NCBI RefSeq assembly: GCF_945952405.1
Contig: NZ_CAMFIA010000001.1
Coordinates: 248,001 to 312,000 of the forward strand
Length of the DNA stretch: 64,000 nt
Direction of reading: 5' to 3'
DNA from: an uncultured Stenotrophomonas sp.
GTDB taxonomy: Bacteria > Pseudomonadota > Gammaproteobacteria > Xanthomonadales > Xanthomonadaceae
This document shows positions 39,831-49,084 of this stretch, in pieces. A model generated the notes under the pieces. That model did no database searches. It was not told where the DNA came from and saw only the letters and a program-made list of their open reading frames with translations. How positions within the stretch are numbered: position 1 is the stretch's first letter; each line of letters opens with the position of its first letter. The translations under genes and the position numbers were made by a program.

Positions 39831-40781
39831 ATGGATGTGCTGCTCGCCAACCCGCGTGGTTTCTGTGCCGGTGTCGATCGTGCGATCGAGATCGTCAAGC
39901 GCGCGATCGAAACGCTGGGCGCGCCCATCTATGTCCGCCATGAAGTGGTGCACAACCGCTTCGTGGTCGACGACCTCAAGCAGCGCGGTGCGATCTTCGT
40001 CGAGGAACTCGACGAAGTGCCCGACAACAACACGGTGATCTTCAGCGCGCACGGCGTGTCGCAGGCGGTGCGCCAGGAAGCCGAGCGCCGCGGCCTGAAG
40101 GTGTTCGACGCCACCTGCCCGCTGGTGACCAAGGTCCATTTCGAAGTGGCCCGCCATTGCCGTGCCGGCCGTGACGTGGTGCTGATCGGCCACGCCGGGC
40201 ATCCGGAAGTGGAAGGCACCATGGGCCAGTGGAACCGCGAAGCCGGGACCGGCCAGATCTACCTGGTCGAGGATGTCGAGCAGGTTGCAACGCTGCAGAT
40301 CAACCAGCCGGAAAACTTCGCCTACACCACCCAGACCACGCTGTCGGTGGATGACACGCGCGGCATCATCGAGGCGCTGCGCGAGCGTTTCCCGGCCATG
40401 CAGGGCCCGAAGAACGACGACATCTGCTATGCCACGCAGAACCGCCAGGACGCCGTGCGCGACCTGGCCAAGCGCTGCGACCTGGTGCTGGTGGTCGGTT
40501 CGCCGAACAGCTCCAACTCCAACCGGCTGAGCGAGCTGGCCCGCCGCGAGGGCGTCGAGTCGTACCTGATCGACGGCGCGCACGAGATCGACCCGGACTG
40601 GGTGGCGGGCAAGCAGCACATCGGCGTGACCGCGGGTGCCTCGGCGCCGCAGGTGCTGGTGGATGGCGTGCTGGCGCGCCTGGCCGAACTCGGAGCCACC
40701 GGCGTGGGCGAGCTGGATGGCGAGCCGGAATCGATGGTGTTCGCGCTGCCGAAGGAACTGCGCCTGCGCCTGGTCGATTGA
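39831..40781 (+). CDS. ispH: 4-hydroxy-3-methylbut-2-enyl diphosphate reductase IspH
   Basis: A 316-residue [4Fe-4S] enzyme, last step of the MEP isoprenoid pathway, producing IPP and DMAPP. The three cluster cysteines are Cys12 (RGFCAGV), Cys96 (DATCPLV) and Cys199 ([11 protein letters not shown]). Active-site histidines are His41, His74 and His124, with Glu126 in GHPEVEGT. The TQTTLS motif (about residues 167-172) and the SSNSNRL segment bind the diphosphate. CGGGAG lies before the ATG at 39831. Confidence 0.98.
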   Translation: MDVLLANPRGFCAGVDRAIEIVKRAIETLGAPIYVRHEVVHNRFVVDDLKQRGAIFVEELDEVPDNNTVIFSAHGVSQAVRQEAERRGLKVFDATCPLVTKVHFEVARHCRAGRDVVLIGHAGHPEVEGTMGQWNREAGTGQIYLVEDVEQVATLQINQPENFAYTTQTTLSVDDTRGIIEALRERFPAMQGPKNDDICYATQNRQDAVRDLAKRCDLVLVVGSPNSSNSNRLSELARREGVESYLIDGAHEIDPDWVAGKQHIGVTAGASAPQVLVDGVLARLAELGATGVGELDGEPESMVFALPKELRLRLVD

Positions 40782-40837
40782 CCGGGCCTCGCTCTGGTGG
40801 GTGCGAACCCGGGTTCGCCCTGCTTCTGGATGCACGC

Positions 40838-40859
40838 CCTCCACGCATGGCGTGGATCT
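40838..40859. repeat. Short REP-like hairpin (TCCACGC.GCGTGGA)
   Basis: An inverted repeat, tccacgc-atg-gcgtgga, followed by tctac, in the gap between ispH and the M61 peptidase gene. The GTAG-like end (ctac) suggests another class of REP-like element. Only this one copy was noticed in the window. Confidence 0.55.
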
Positions 40860-40988
40860 ACTGCTCACCGCGTTGTTGCCGGGTTTGCCGCTTCTGGTGG
40901 GGTTCGCGCGGCCCATGACCTTTGGGCATGGGGAAGGGCTCCCGACAGGCCTAGCATCGGAGGATTCTCCGATGTTGGATGCTGCCCG

Positions 40989-42872
40989 ATGAAGACCCGA
41001 GCCCTGGTGATGTCCGTGCTGTTCGCGCTGGCGGCCACGCCTGCACTGGCGCAGACCTCGCCGCCGGCCACGGTTGCGGCTGCCGGCGTGCTGCGCATCG
41101 ACGTGGATGCGCGTGACCTGGCCCGGCGCATCTTCAAGGTCACCGCCACGGTGCCGGCCAAGCCAGGCCCGATGACCCTGCTGTACCCGCAGTGGATTCC
41201 CGGCAATCACTCGCCGACCGGGCCGATCGACAAGCTGGCCGGCCTGCGCATCACCGCCAATGGCACGCCGCTGGCGTGGCAGCGCGACCAGTACAACGTC
41301 TATGCGTTCAAGGTGGTGGTGCCTGAAGGCGCAAGCGAGATCGTCGCCCATTTCAATTTCCTGTCTTCGCAGGGCGGGAGCCAGGGCCGGGTGGTGATGA
41401 CCCCGGAGATGCTCAACCTGCAGTGGAACGCCAACTCGCTGTATCCGGCCGGAGTGGATGCGCGCCAGTTGCAGGCACAGGCCAGTGTGACCCTGCCCAA
41501 GGGCTGGTCGTTCGCCACCGCACTGGAGACTGCGCGCCGCGATGGCGACACCGTGGTGTTCAAGCCGATTGCATATGACCACCTGGTCGATTCACCGTTG
41601 TTCGCCGGCGAGCACTACCAGCGCATCGATCTCGATCCTGGCGCGAAGGTGCCGGTGCACCTCAATGTATTCGCCGACGAAGCGAAGTCGCTGAAGCCGA
41701 GCGAGAAGCAGATCGGCATGCACCGCGCGCTGGTGCAGCAGGCCGACAAGCTCTATGGCGCCCGCCACTACAATCACTACGAGTTCCTGCTGGCGTTGAC
41801 CGATCGCCTCGGAGGCATCGGCCTGGAGCACCACCGCTCCAGCGAGAACAGTGCGGATCCGGGCTATTTCACCGAGTGGGACAGCAACGCGTGGATGCGT
41901 GACCTGCTGCCGCACGAGTACACCCATTCCTGGAACGGCAAGTACCGCCGCGGCGCGGATCTGGCCACCGCCAACTTCAACGTGCCGATGGGCGACAGCC
42001 TGCTGTGGGTGTACGAAGGGCAGACCCAGTTCTGGGGCCAGGTGCTGGCGGCGCGCTCGGGGCTGTGGTCGGTCGCGCAGGCGCGTGACATGCTGGCCAA
42101 TGTTGCCGCCACCTATGATCGCGGCCGCCCGGGCCTGGCCTGGCGCCCGCTGCAGGACACCACCAACGACCCGACCATCGCCCAGCGCCGCACCCTGCCG
42201 TATCGCAACTACCAGATGAGCGAGGACTACTATTCCGGTGGCCAGATGCTATGGCTGGAAGTGGAGGGCAAGCTGCGTGAGCTGAGTGGCAATCGCCGCA
42301 GCCTGGACGACTTCGCGCGCGCGTTCTTTGGTGTCGGCAACGGTGACTGGGACGTCAACCCGTACACCTTCGACGACGTGGTGGCGACCTTGAACGGCAT
42401 CGCGCCGTACGATTGGGCCCGCTTCCTGCGCGGTCGCCTGGACGGGCATGGTGCGTTGACCGGAGGCCTCGAACTGGCCGGCTGGAAACTGGTCTACCGT
42501 GATACCCCGAACGATGCCTACAAGGCGCAGGAGAAGCGCGCCAAGAGCGCTCTGCTTGCCTATTCGCTGGGCGCCACCGTGCTCGACAGCGGCACGGTCG
42601 GCGATGTGATCTGGGACAGCCCCGCCTTCAATGCCGGCCTGGCGCCGGGCATGAAGGTCATCGCCGTCGGTGGCCGCGAGTACAGCAGCCAGCGGCTGAA
42701 GGATGCGGTGGCGGCGGCCGCCACGGACAAGGCGCCGATCGTGTTGCTGGTCAAGCAGTTCGATCGCATCGAGAGCATGAACATCGATTACCACGGCGGG
42801 CTGCAGTATCCGGTGCTGGAACGCATCCCCGGCAGGCCCGACCGTCTGGCGGATCTGTGGAAGGCACGATGA
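40989..42872 (+). CDS. Exported M61 family metallopeptidase (glycyl aminopeptidase-like) with PDZ domain
   Basis: A 627-residue protein with a signal peptide (RALVMSVLFALAATPALA, cut after ALA). The N-terminal beta domain (about residues 30-190) precedes the catalytic domain, whose zinc motif HEYTHSW is at residues 309-315 (His309, Glu310, His313), with the following Glu in LLWVYEGQTQF as the third ligand. A PDZ domain sits at the C-terminus (LGATVLDSGTVGDVIWDSPA, APGMKVIAVGG). The family releases N-terminal Gly or Ala from peptides. Its stop overlaps the next gene by four bases. Confidence 0.93.
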   Translation: MKTRALVMSVLFALAATPALAQTSPPATVAAAGVLRIDVDARDLARRIFKVTATVPAKPGPMTLLYPQWIPGNHSPTGPIDKLAGLRITANGTPLAWQRDQYNVYAFKVVVPEGASEIVAHFNFLSSQGGSQGRVVMTPEMLNLQWNANSLYPAGVDARQLQAQASVTLPKGWSFATALETARRDGDTVVFKPIAYDHLVDSPLFAGEHYQRIDLDPGAKVPVHLNVFADEAKSLKPSEKQIGMHRALVQQADKLYGARHYNHYEFLLALTDRLGGIGLEHHRSSENSADPGYFTEWDSNAWMRDLLPHEYTHSWNGKYRRGADLATANFNVPMGDSLLWVYEGQTQFWGQVLAARSGLWSVAQARDMLANVAATYDRGRPGLAWRPLQDTTNDPTIAQRRTLPYRNYQMSEDYYSGGQMLWLEVEGKLRELSGNRRSLDDFARAFFGVGNGDWDVNPYTFDDVVATLNGIAPYDWARFLRGRLDGHGALTGGLELAGWKLVYRDTPNDAYKAQEKRAKSALLAYSLGATVLDSGTVGDVIWDSPAFNAGLAPGMKVIAVGGREYSSQRLKDAVAAAATDKAPIVLLVKQFDRIESMNIDYHGGLQYPVLERIPGRPDRLADLWKAR

Positions 42873-43534
42873 AACCGCGCATCCGCGATGGTGTGATCGT
42901 GTTGATGGCGGTCCTCGCCATCCTCGGCGCCTACCTGCAGGGTGACGGCCGCTGGCTGCACTGGCTGGCCAAGCCCGCTGCCACGCTGTTGATCGCGGCT
43001 ATTGCATGGCGGGTACGTGCTCCCGCACAGCCGTTCTACCGGCGCGCGGTGCTGGCCGGCATGCTGCTGTCATGCATGGGCGACATCGCGCTGATGCTGC
43101 CGCTGGATGCGTTCGTGCCCGGCCTGGTGGCCTTCCTGCTGGCGCATCTCTGCTACATCGCGGCCTTCCGCGACGGCCTGCGCGCGGGTCGTGGACTGTT
43201 CGCCGCCAGCGTGCTGCTGGGCGCATTCGCCGTGCTCAACGTGCTTGGCCTGTGGCCACACCTGCCGGCGCCGATGCGCATCCCGGTGCTGGCCTACGTG
43301 GTGGTACTGGCATCGATGGCGGTGCTGGCGCTCGCGCGGCAGTGGCGGCGGCCAGCGCCCACTGCGCTGGAAGCCGGCAGTGCACGCTGGGCCGCCGCAG
43401 GTGCGCTGCTGTTCGTGGCCAGCGATTCACTGCTGGCCTGGGACCGCTTTGGCGGCGGCCTGCCGCTGGCCAGCCTGCTGGTGCTGTCCACCTACTACAG
43501 CGCCCAGTACGCCATCGCCCGTTCGGTCAGATAG
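42869..43534 (+). CDS. YhhN family membrane protein (lysoplasmalogenase-like)
   Basis: A 221-residue inner-membrane protein with about eight hydrophobic helices. The YhhN/TMEM86 signature elements are visible: SCMGDIALMLPLDAFVPGLV, FLLAHLCYIAAF and FVASDSLLAWDRFGG, with aspartates that form the proposed active site. In animals this family hydrolyses the vinyl-ether bond of lysoplasmalogen; the bacterial substrate is unclear. Translation is coupled to the M61 peptidase by a four-base overlap. A complete palindromic repeat begins right after its TAG stop. Confidence 0.9.
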   Translation: MKPRIRDGVIVLMAVLAILGAYLQGDGRWLHWLAKPAATLLIAAIAWRVRAPAQPFYRRAVLAGMLLSCMGDIALMLPLDAFVPGLVAFLLAHLCYIAAFRDGLRAGRGLFAASVLLGAFAVLNVLGLWPHLPAPMRIPVLAYVVVLASMAVLALARQWRRPAPTALEAGSARWAAAGALLFVASDSLLAWDRFGGGLPLASLLVLSTYYSAQYAIARSVR

Positions 43535-43609
43535 AAAAAGGGGACGGAGGGGATTAAGTCGTTTACCGCACGGTGCCATATGCGACTTAATCCCCTCCGT
43601 CCCCTTTTT
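43535..43609. repeat. GGGGACGGAGG palindrome, copy at a convergent gene pair
   Basis: aaaaaggggacggaggggattaagtcg with its complement, separated by about 22 bases of loop. It begins immediately after the TAG stop of the YhhN gene, and its last bases form part of the TAA stop of the facing gene. A-run and T-run ends fit a bidirectional terminator. Confidence 0.92.
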
Positions 43610-44315
43610 ATTGGGTGCTCACCTTGCGCAGGGTGCCCTGGGCGTCGAACTGCAGGCGCGCTGATTGACGGTCGCCTGCGACCTCGTCCGGCAGCCATGC
43701 CAGCTTGCCCGCCTTGCGTACGATCACGTAGATGTGGCCGACTTCCGACGCGGGATTCTGCAGCGCGTTGCGTTGCTCCTGCAGTGCCTGCGCCACGCGT
43801 GGTACCGCATCGAAATCGATGTTGGCCAGCGCCGTGCTGCTGCGCTGCAGACTGATGGTGGGCGCGAACCGTTGCGGGTTGACCGGATTGCCCTTGCGCC
43901 ATTGGCCGCGTTCGAAGTGGTAGCTGTCGACATGGCCTGGCTGCTGCGGATCGACCAGGTCGAGGTTGATGCGGCCATCGTCGTAGAAGTGGATGCTGTG
44001 GAAGACGGTCAGCCGCTGCCCGGCCAGCGCCGGCAGCTGTTCCAGCGCCTGGCGCGCAGCCTGCAGGTAGTCCGCGTCGAACAGGCGGTTGTTGCGTTCG
44101 GGCATCGCGATGGGCTGTGGGTCCGGGAACGCTGCCAGCGAGGTGGGCTTCTCGCGCGATGGCGGTGCCGCGTCCGCTGCGGGTGACCGCTCCAGGGGCG
44201 GTGAATGACCCAGCGTTTCGCCGATCGTCTGCAGCGCGCCGCCCGCAGTGGCCGCGCCGGCCAGTACCAGCAGCACCAGCGAGAACACCCGCCGCGTCGA
44301 GGGGGGCCGCTTCAT
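43608..44315 (-). CDS. Uncharacterised exported or membrane-anchored protein
   Basis: A 235-residue protein with an N-terminal hydrophobic segment (RVFSLVLLVLAGAATAGGAL) that could be a signal peptide or an uncut anchor. A proline- and serine-rich linker (SPPLERSPAADAAPPSREKP) leads to a beta-rich C-terminal domain (FHSIHFYDDGRINLDLVDPQ, VGHIYVIVRKAGKLAWLP). I do not recognise the family. Its start overlaps the DUF3592-like gene stop by four bases, so the two are a unit. The stop codon lies in the palindromic repeat. Function is unknown; a periplasmic domain is likely. Confidence 0.8.
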   Translation of the reverse strand: MKRPPSTRRVFSLVLLVLAGAATAGGALQTIGETLGHSPPLERSPAADAAPPSREKPTSLAAFPDPQPIAMPERNNRLFDADYLQAARQALEQLPALAGQRLTVFHSIHFYDDGRINLDLVDPQQPGHVDSYHFERGQWRKGNPVNPQRFAPTISLQRSSTALANIDFDAVPRVAQALQEQRNALQNPASEVGHIYVIVRKAGKLAWLPDEVAGDRQSARLQFDAQGTLRKVSTQ

Positions 44316-45268
44316 GCATCCTCCAGGCGCACGTGGCTGCGGTCATCCGGGTCATACAGCAGGGTCACCTGCTCGCGCGGGATGTTGGCCAGTTCGATCA
44401 GCGGGACGAAGCGACGCACGCGGGCCTGCCGGACAACGCCCTCGCGATCGATGTACTCCAGCTGGAATTCCACCTGCGGCTGTTCGTTGAGATAGGTGCC
44501 GGTCTGGCGCACATTCAGCACCTTCGCGTCCGCGCCGATGCCGCGGTACTTCAAGGCGTCGCCGCGGGCATCGGCCTGCAGCAGGCGGCCGAGCAGGCGC
44601 AGGCCCAACGCGTAGCCGCACAGCACCAGCGGGCAGACCAGCAAGGGGTGGCCAAAGGACAGGAAGGTCCAACCCAGGCCCTGGCTCTGCAACCGATAGG
44701 CGCATACGTACGCGGCAGCCACCGCCACGATGGCGATGACCGCGCCGATGCCGCGCCGCCACAGGCGGGCAACATCCAGCTCGGGCTCGGCGCCGTCGAG
44801 CACGATGTTGGGGTAGGCGCCGGGCGTGCGGCTCAGCCGTACATCGATCGCCCGGCCGGCGGCGAAGCGCTGCAGCTGCGGCTTGCTGTCGACCACCAGC
44901 AGTCGTTCGCTGATCGGCGTGCGCGACAGGTTCTGGAACGACAGCTGCAGCGTCCACTGCGCGAAACCGCGCACCTGCACGCCGGTCTGCTCGGCCTGCT
45001 CGATCAGCGCCGTACGCGGTTCGCCGGCGGCGAGGATCGATCGCGTTCGATGCAACGCGCGCGGCGGGCCCAGCAGCAGGTAGTGCAGGAACGCGAGCAG
45101 CAGGGCCAGCCACAGGACCAGCGACAACGCCAGCAGGAGCAACGCCAGCCACGGCGGGCTGCGGTCGGCCAGCGCTACCGGCCATGAGGTGCCGAGATAG
45201 AGGATGCAGGGGAAGGGCAACGCGAAGAACAGCAGGAACGCGCCCCAGAACCAGAGATAGGCCTTCAT
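44312..45268 (-). CDS. DUF3592-like multi-pass membrane protein
   Basis: A 318-residue protein with two N-terminal hydrophobic helices (about residues 3-25 and 38-62) and two more in the middle (about 170-190 and 200-225). Its beta-rich soluble parts include GEPRTALIEQAEQTGV and, at the C-terminus, DAKVLNVRQTGTYLNEQPQV with FVPLIELANIPREQVTLLYD, a pattern seen in DUF3592 proteins. Function is unknown. I chose the ATG at 45268 (MKAYLWFWGAFL). It lies 47 bases downstream of the TonB-dependent receptor gene on the same strand and may be transcribed with it. Confidence 0.78.
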   Translation of the reverse strand: MKAYLWFWGAFLLFFALPFPCILYLGTSWPVALADRSPPWLALLLLALSLVLWLALLLAFLHYLLLGPPRALHRTRSILAAGEPRTALIEQAEQTGVQVRGFAQWTLQLSFQNLSRTPISERLLVVDSKPQLQRFAAGRAIDVRLSRTPGAYPNIVLDGAEPELDVARLWRRGIGAVIAIVAVAAAYVCAYRLQSQGLGWTFLSFGHPLLVCPLVLCGYALGLRLLGRLLQADARGDALKYRGIGADAKVLNVRQTGTYLNEQPQVEFQLEYIDREGVVRQARVRRFVPLIELANIPREQVTLLYDPDDRSHVRLEDA

Positions 45269-45315
45269 GGGGGGATGTCGCAGACCGGTGGAGCAGGTCG
45301 CGTAGCGTACTACGC

Positions 45316-48105
45316 TCAGCGGAATTGCAGGGTAAGCAGGTAGTAGCGGCCGAGTGGATCGTCCAGCCCGGGCATCTGCCCGCCATTGCCGACCAGGTAG
45401 TTCACCGGTTGCGCGTCCAGCAGGTTGTGCACATCCAGCGCCGCCACCAGGCGCGGGCCCAGCCGACGCGCGAGGTGCAGGTTCCAGCGCAGCTGGCGCG
45501 GATTCATGCAGTGGTTGCGTGCGATCTGGTCCGGCGGGCATTCGGCGCCGGGCAGCCATGCGCGCGTGCGGCCGACCAGGTTGCCGCGCAGGGCAACATC
45601 CCAGCTGCTGTTCTGCCATTGCACGTTCAACACGGCGGCCCTCTGCGGGGTCACATGCCCGCGCAGGTCGATGGCGGGTTCATGGTCGCGGCGGCGGCGC
45701 AGTTCCTGTTGTTCCAGTGCATCAAGCGAGAACATCCACTGGCCGTTGCTGCCGGTGTCGATGCGGTACTCGGCGCGCAGCACCCAGTTGCGCGAGGTGG
45801 TGCGGCCGATGTTGTCGAACGACAGGCGCAGGCTGCGCAGCTTGCCGTCCTCATCCAGCTGCCAGGTATCGCGGTTCCATACAGCATCACTGGCCTGCAA
45901 CGCGAGGATCTCGTTGCGCAGCTCGACGATGTTGTGGGTCAGCGACAGCGAGAACGCATCGCTGGGCGACCAGGTGGCCGCCAGCGAATGGCTGCGCGAG
46001 CTTTCCGCCTTCAGCGTGGTGTTCTCTTCCACATCCGCAGTCACCCTGCAGCGCCCATCGGGCGCGCTTTCTGCGCAGGGCGGAAGCGCAGCCGAGGCGG
46101 GCAGGGTAAGGATGTCGAACTGGCCCGGAGGGCGCCGCTGCTCGAACAGGCTGGGCGCACGGTAACCACGGCCACTGGCCAGCAGGAACGACCACTGCGG
46201 GGTCGGCGTCCAGCGCAGGCCGGCACGCGGCGAGAACGCCGTATAGCCGCCATCGCGGTCCCAGCGTGCGGCCAGGTCCATGCGCAGTGCTGGCGTGAGC
46301 GGCAGACCGAGTTCGGCGTAGGCGCCACCACTCTGCCGCGACAGGCTGCGCTGCTGCTGCGGCAGCCCCAGCGCCAGGTCACCCTGGCTGAGCAGCGTGT
46401 CCGGGTGCGAGGTCCAGCGTTCATGGCGCAGGTCGAGACCGGTGGCCAGCTGTACCGGGCCGCCCGGCAGTGGCATCAGGGCGCGCTGCATGCCCCACCA
46501 GCCCTGCCATTGTTCGGTGAGTCCACGGTTGCGGATCGACGGGAACAATGACGCCGCGTCGTCCGCGGGCAGCACATCGAACCCGGGCAGGAACCTGAGT
46601 GACTGCGCGGCCTCGATCAGCGGTGTGGCGCGCACGGTGCCCGGCGTGGACAGGGTGACGTCGCTGCGCTGTGCGCTGAGACCAGCATCCCAGCTGCGAC
46701 GGCCCTGGTCGCGGCCGATGCCGACGGTGATGTCGGCGTCGCTGGCGCGCACGCGTGGGCGGACGTTGCCGGCCTCGCGCAGCACGCTGTTGAAGGTGAA
46801 GCCGTACAGGCCGAGCGCCACCGCGGTCGGGCCGAGATCGAAGCGCTGCCGGTTGTGGCTGGCGCGCGCCTCCGCATAGGCGAAGCGGCCCTCGCCACGC
46901 TCATGCCGGTAGCGAAGGTAGGCCGATGCGGTATCCGAGGCGGGCTGCAGCGAGCGCGGGCGCGCGCTGTCGAACCAGCAGGCACCATTGCGGCGTTTCA
47001 GCGGTCCGTCGCAACGCCTGGCCGGCCAGTAATCGCCATCGCGGAAGGCGCCGATCAGGTACTGCGAGGTTTCCGCATGCCAGTCGCGGCTGTCGCCGGC
47101 CAGGTGTTCGATGCGATGCAGGTCGACACCCGCGAACCAGCGGTCGCCGTTACTACGCTGCCCGCCGGTCGCCGCCTGGAGCCGGTACTGGCCGGCGTCG
47201 CCGCGGCTGCTCAGGCCGGTCTGCAGCATCGCTTCCGGGCCATCGGCCTGGTCGCGCAGGATGATGTTGACCACGCCGGACATCGCATCGGCGCCGTAGA
47301 TGGCCGAGGCGCCGCCACGCACCAGTTCGATGCGTTCGACGAAGCTCAGTGGAATGCCGCCGAGGTCGGTGAGGCCGCCCTGTTCCAGCGATACCATCGG
47401 GTAGCGCGGCAGGCGCCGGCCATTGACCAGGAACAGGGTGGCGCGTGGCCCCATGCCATCCAGGCTGGTGGTGGCCGCCGCACCGACCGGCAGGTACTGC
47501 GAATCGCCGCTGCGGGCCGTGCTCATCGCCGGCAGGCCGTTCATGCCGGGCAGGTGCCGCAGCAGGTCGAACAGGCTGCCGTAGCCGCTGCGCAGGATGT
47601 CGGCGCGATCGATCGTGGTGACCGGCAGCGTGGTCTGCACCGAGGTGCGTGGCAGGCGACTGCCGGTGACATGGATCGGCGCCAGTTCCACCTGTGGCGG
47701 CGGTTCGGCGGTGGTGCGCGCCGGTGCCGCCGCCGCAGCGGGCGGGGCGGCCGTGGCGGCGACGGTGGCGCGGATGCGGCGGATGACGAACCCGCCCGAA
47801 GGCGTCCGCAGGATGGTCACCGGCATGCCGGCCACAAGCTGCTTCAGTGCGCTGGCCGGATCGCTCGTGCCCTGTGCACCGTCGGTGTGCAGTCCTGACA
47901 GCTCGCGGGCGTCGAACAGCAGGGCGATGCCACTCTGCCGGGCCCATTGCTGCAATGCCGATGGCAAGGGGCCGGCATCGATGCGATAGGCATGCGTGGC
48001 GGTGGTTTCGGCGGCGCTGGCCGCCGTCACTGTGGCCAGCAGCAGGGCCAGGCACAGCAGGGGGCGGAGCAGCCCCCACTGCAGCGCGCCCGGTCCTGCC
48101 GTCAC
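45316..48105 (-). CDS. TonB-dependent outer-membrane receptor with STN signalling domain
   Basis: A 929-residue protein. After the signal peptide (LLRPLLCLALLLATVTAASA) comes an STN domain (about residues 35-110: YRIDAGPLPSALQQWARQSG...ALKQLVAGMPVTI), which contacts an inner-membrane anti-sigma. An Ala/Pro-rich linker follows, then a plug domain (DILRSGYGSLFDLLRHLPGM, FLVNGRRLPRYP, ERIELVRGGASAIYG) and a beta-barrel ending LGRYYLLTLQFR with the C-terminal Phe-Arg. The start is a GTG at 48105 with GAGGGG upstream. With the sigma and FecR genes it forms a trans-envelope signalling system; the ligand, an iron chelate or other nutrient, is not evident. Confidence 0.93.
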   Translation of the reverse strand: MTAGPGALQWGLLRPLLCLALLLATVTAASAAETTATHAYRIDAGPLPSALQQWARQSGIALLFDARELSGLHTDGAQGTSDPASALKQLVAGMPVTILRTPSGGFVIRRIRATVAATAAPPAAAAAPARTTAEPPPQVELAPIHVTGSRLPRTSVQTTLPVTTIDRADILRSGYGSLFDLLRHLPGMNGLPAMSTARSGDSQYLPVGAAATTSLDGMGPRATLFLVNGRRLPRYPMVSLEQGGLTDLGGIPLSFVERIELVRGGASAIYGADAMSGVVNIILRDQADGPEAMLQTGLSSRGDAGQYRLQAATGGQRSNGDRWFAGVDLHRIEHLAGDSRDWHAETSQYLIGAFRDGDYWPARRCDGPLKRRNGACWFDSARPRSLQPASDTASAYLRYRHERGEGRFAYAEARASHNRQRFDLGPTAVALGLYGFTFNSVLREAGNVRPRVRASDADITVGIGRDQGRRSWDAGLSAQRSDVTLSTPGTVRATPLIEAAQSLRFLPGFDVLPADDAASLFPSIRNRGLTEQWQGWWGMQRALMPLPGGPVQLATGLDLRHERWTSHPDTLLSQGDLALGLPQQQRSLSRQSGGAYAELGLPLTPALRMDLAARWDRDGGYTAFSPRAGLRWTPTPQWSFLLASGRGYRAPSLFEQRRPPGQFDILTLPASAALPPCAESAPDGRCRVTADVEENTTLKAESSRSHSLAATWSPSDAFSLSLTHNIVELRNEILALQASDAVWNRDTWQLDEDGKLRSLRLSFDNIGRTTSRNWVLRAEYRIDTGSNGQWMFSLDALEQQELRRRRDHEPAIDLRGHVTPQRAAVLNVQWQNSSWDVALRGNLVGRTRAWLPGAECPPDQIARNHCMNPRQLRWNLHLARRLGPRLVAALDVHNLLDAQPVNYLVGNGGQMPGLDDPLGRYYLLTLQFR

Positions 48106-48115
48106 TGCGGGCCCC

Positions 48116-49084
48116 TCAGTACGTGCGGCGCAGTTCCAGCGCGCCATCCGGGCGCGTCTGGCCAGCGACGGACCAGCCAAGTTCCAGCGCGGACAGCAAC
48201 TCCTGTGCGTCGCCTGCGCGGAACGTGCCACTGACCGCCAGATCGCTGATCTCCGGATCAACGATCACCAGCGGTGCGTGGCCATAGCGGTTCATGCGTT
48301 CGACCACGATCGACAACGGCGTGGCATCGAACACCAGCTGCCCGTGCAGCCAGCCCTCGGCCGCCGCAGTAGACGACAGCGCTGGGCCCGGCTGGATGCG
48401 CCCGGACGGCAGCACCTGCAGTTGCTGGCCCGGTGCCAGGGTGTGCTGGGCCGCGCCATTGCTGACCTCCACCGCGCCCTCCAGCAATGCGACTTCAACT
48501 CGGCCATCGTGCAGGCGCTCGACCTGGAAAGTGGTGCCGATATCACGGATCGTGCTGTTGCCGGCGCGCAGCTGCAGCGCCTTGCTGGACGCTGCAACCT
48601 GCAGCTGCAGGCGGCCACGTTCGAGATCCAGTTCGCGATGGCGCCAGCCAAACCGCGCATGCAGCGTGGTGCCGGCATCGAGCGTGGCCACGCTGCCGTC
48701 GGCCAGGGTCAGCCGCTGCGGCTGATGACTGTGGTTGGCATAGTGCTGTGGCGTGGGATTGCCATCCACGGCCAGCATCCAGCCCACGCCGATGGCCAGG
48801 CAGATGCCGGCCGCCGTCGCCAGGGCGGGCAGCCAGCGGCGGCGGGGCGGCCGCGCCGCACGGGCCGCCGCGGTACGCAGCCACGGATCCGCCGCCAGCC
48901 CCTGGCCCTGCTGGAACAGGTTCTCGGCCTGCACCCAGGCGTTGACATGGGCAGGGTCTTCGGCCAGCCAGTCCTCGAACGATTCGCGTTCGGCGGCGGT
49001 GCAGTCCGGGGCTTCCAGTCGCGCTACCCAGGTGCTGGCGCGTTCGAACAGCGAGGCGTCTTCCATGTGCCGGGGGCTGCTCAT
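48116..49084 (-). CDS. FecR family anti-sigma regulator
   Basis: A 322-residue single-pass inner-membrane protein. The cytoplasmic N-terminal domain (DUF4880-like; AAERESFEDWLAEDPAHVNAW) holds the sigma factor. One transmembrane helix (about residues 88-106, LATAAGICLAIGVGWML) leads to the periplasmic FecR domain (QRLTLADGSVATLDAGTTL, RDIGTTFQVERLHDGRVEVA) and a C-terminal STN-like DUF4974 region (VVERMNRYGHAPLVIVD). It receives the signal from the receptor's STN domain. It overlaps the sigma gene by four bases and is ten bases from the receptor gene. Confidence 0.95.
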   Translation of the reverse strand: MSSPRHMEDASLFERASTWVARLEAPDCTAAERESFEDWLAEDPAHVNAWVQAENLFQQGQGLAADPWLRTAAARAARPPRRRWLPALATAAGICLAIGVGWMLAVDGNPTPQHYANHSHQPQRLTLADGSVATLDAGTTLHARFGWRHRELDLERGRLQLQVAASSKALQLRAGNSTIRDIGTTFQVERLHDGRVEVALLEGAVEVSNGAAQHTLAPGQQLQVLPSGRIQPGPALSSTAAAEGWLHGQLVFDATPLSIVVERMNRYGHAPLVIVDPEISDLAVSGTFRAGDAQELLSALELGWSVAGQTRPDGALELRRTY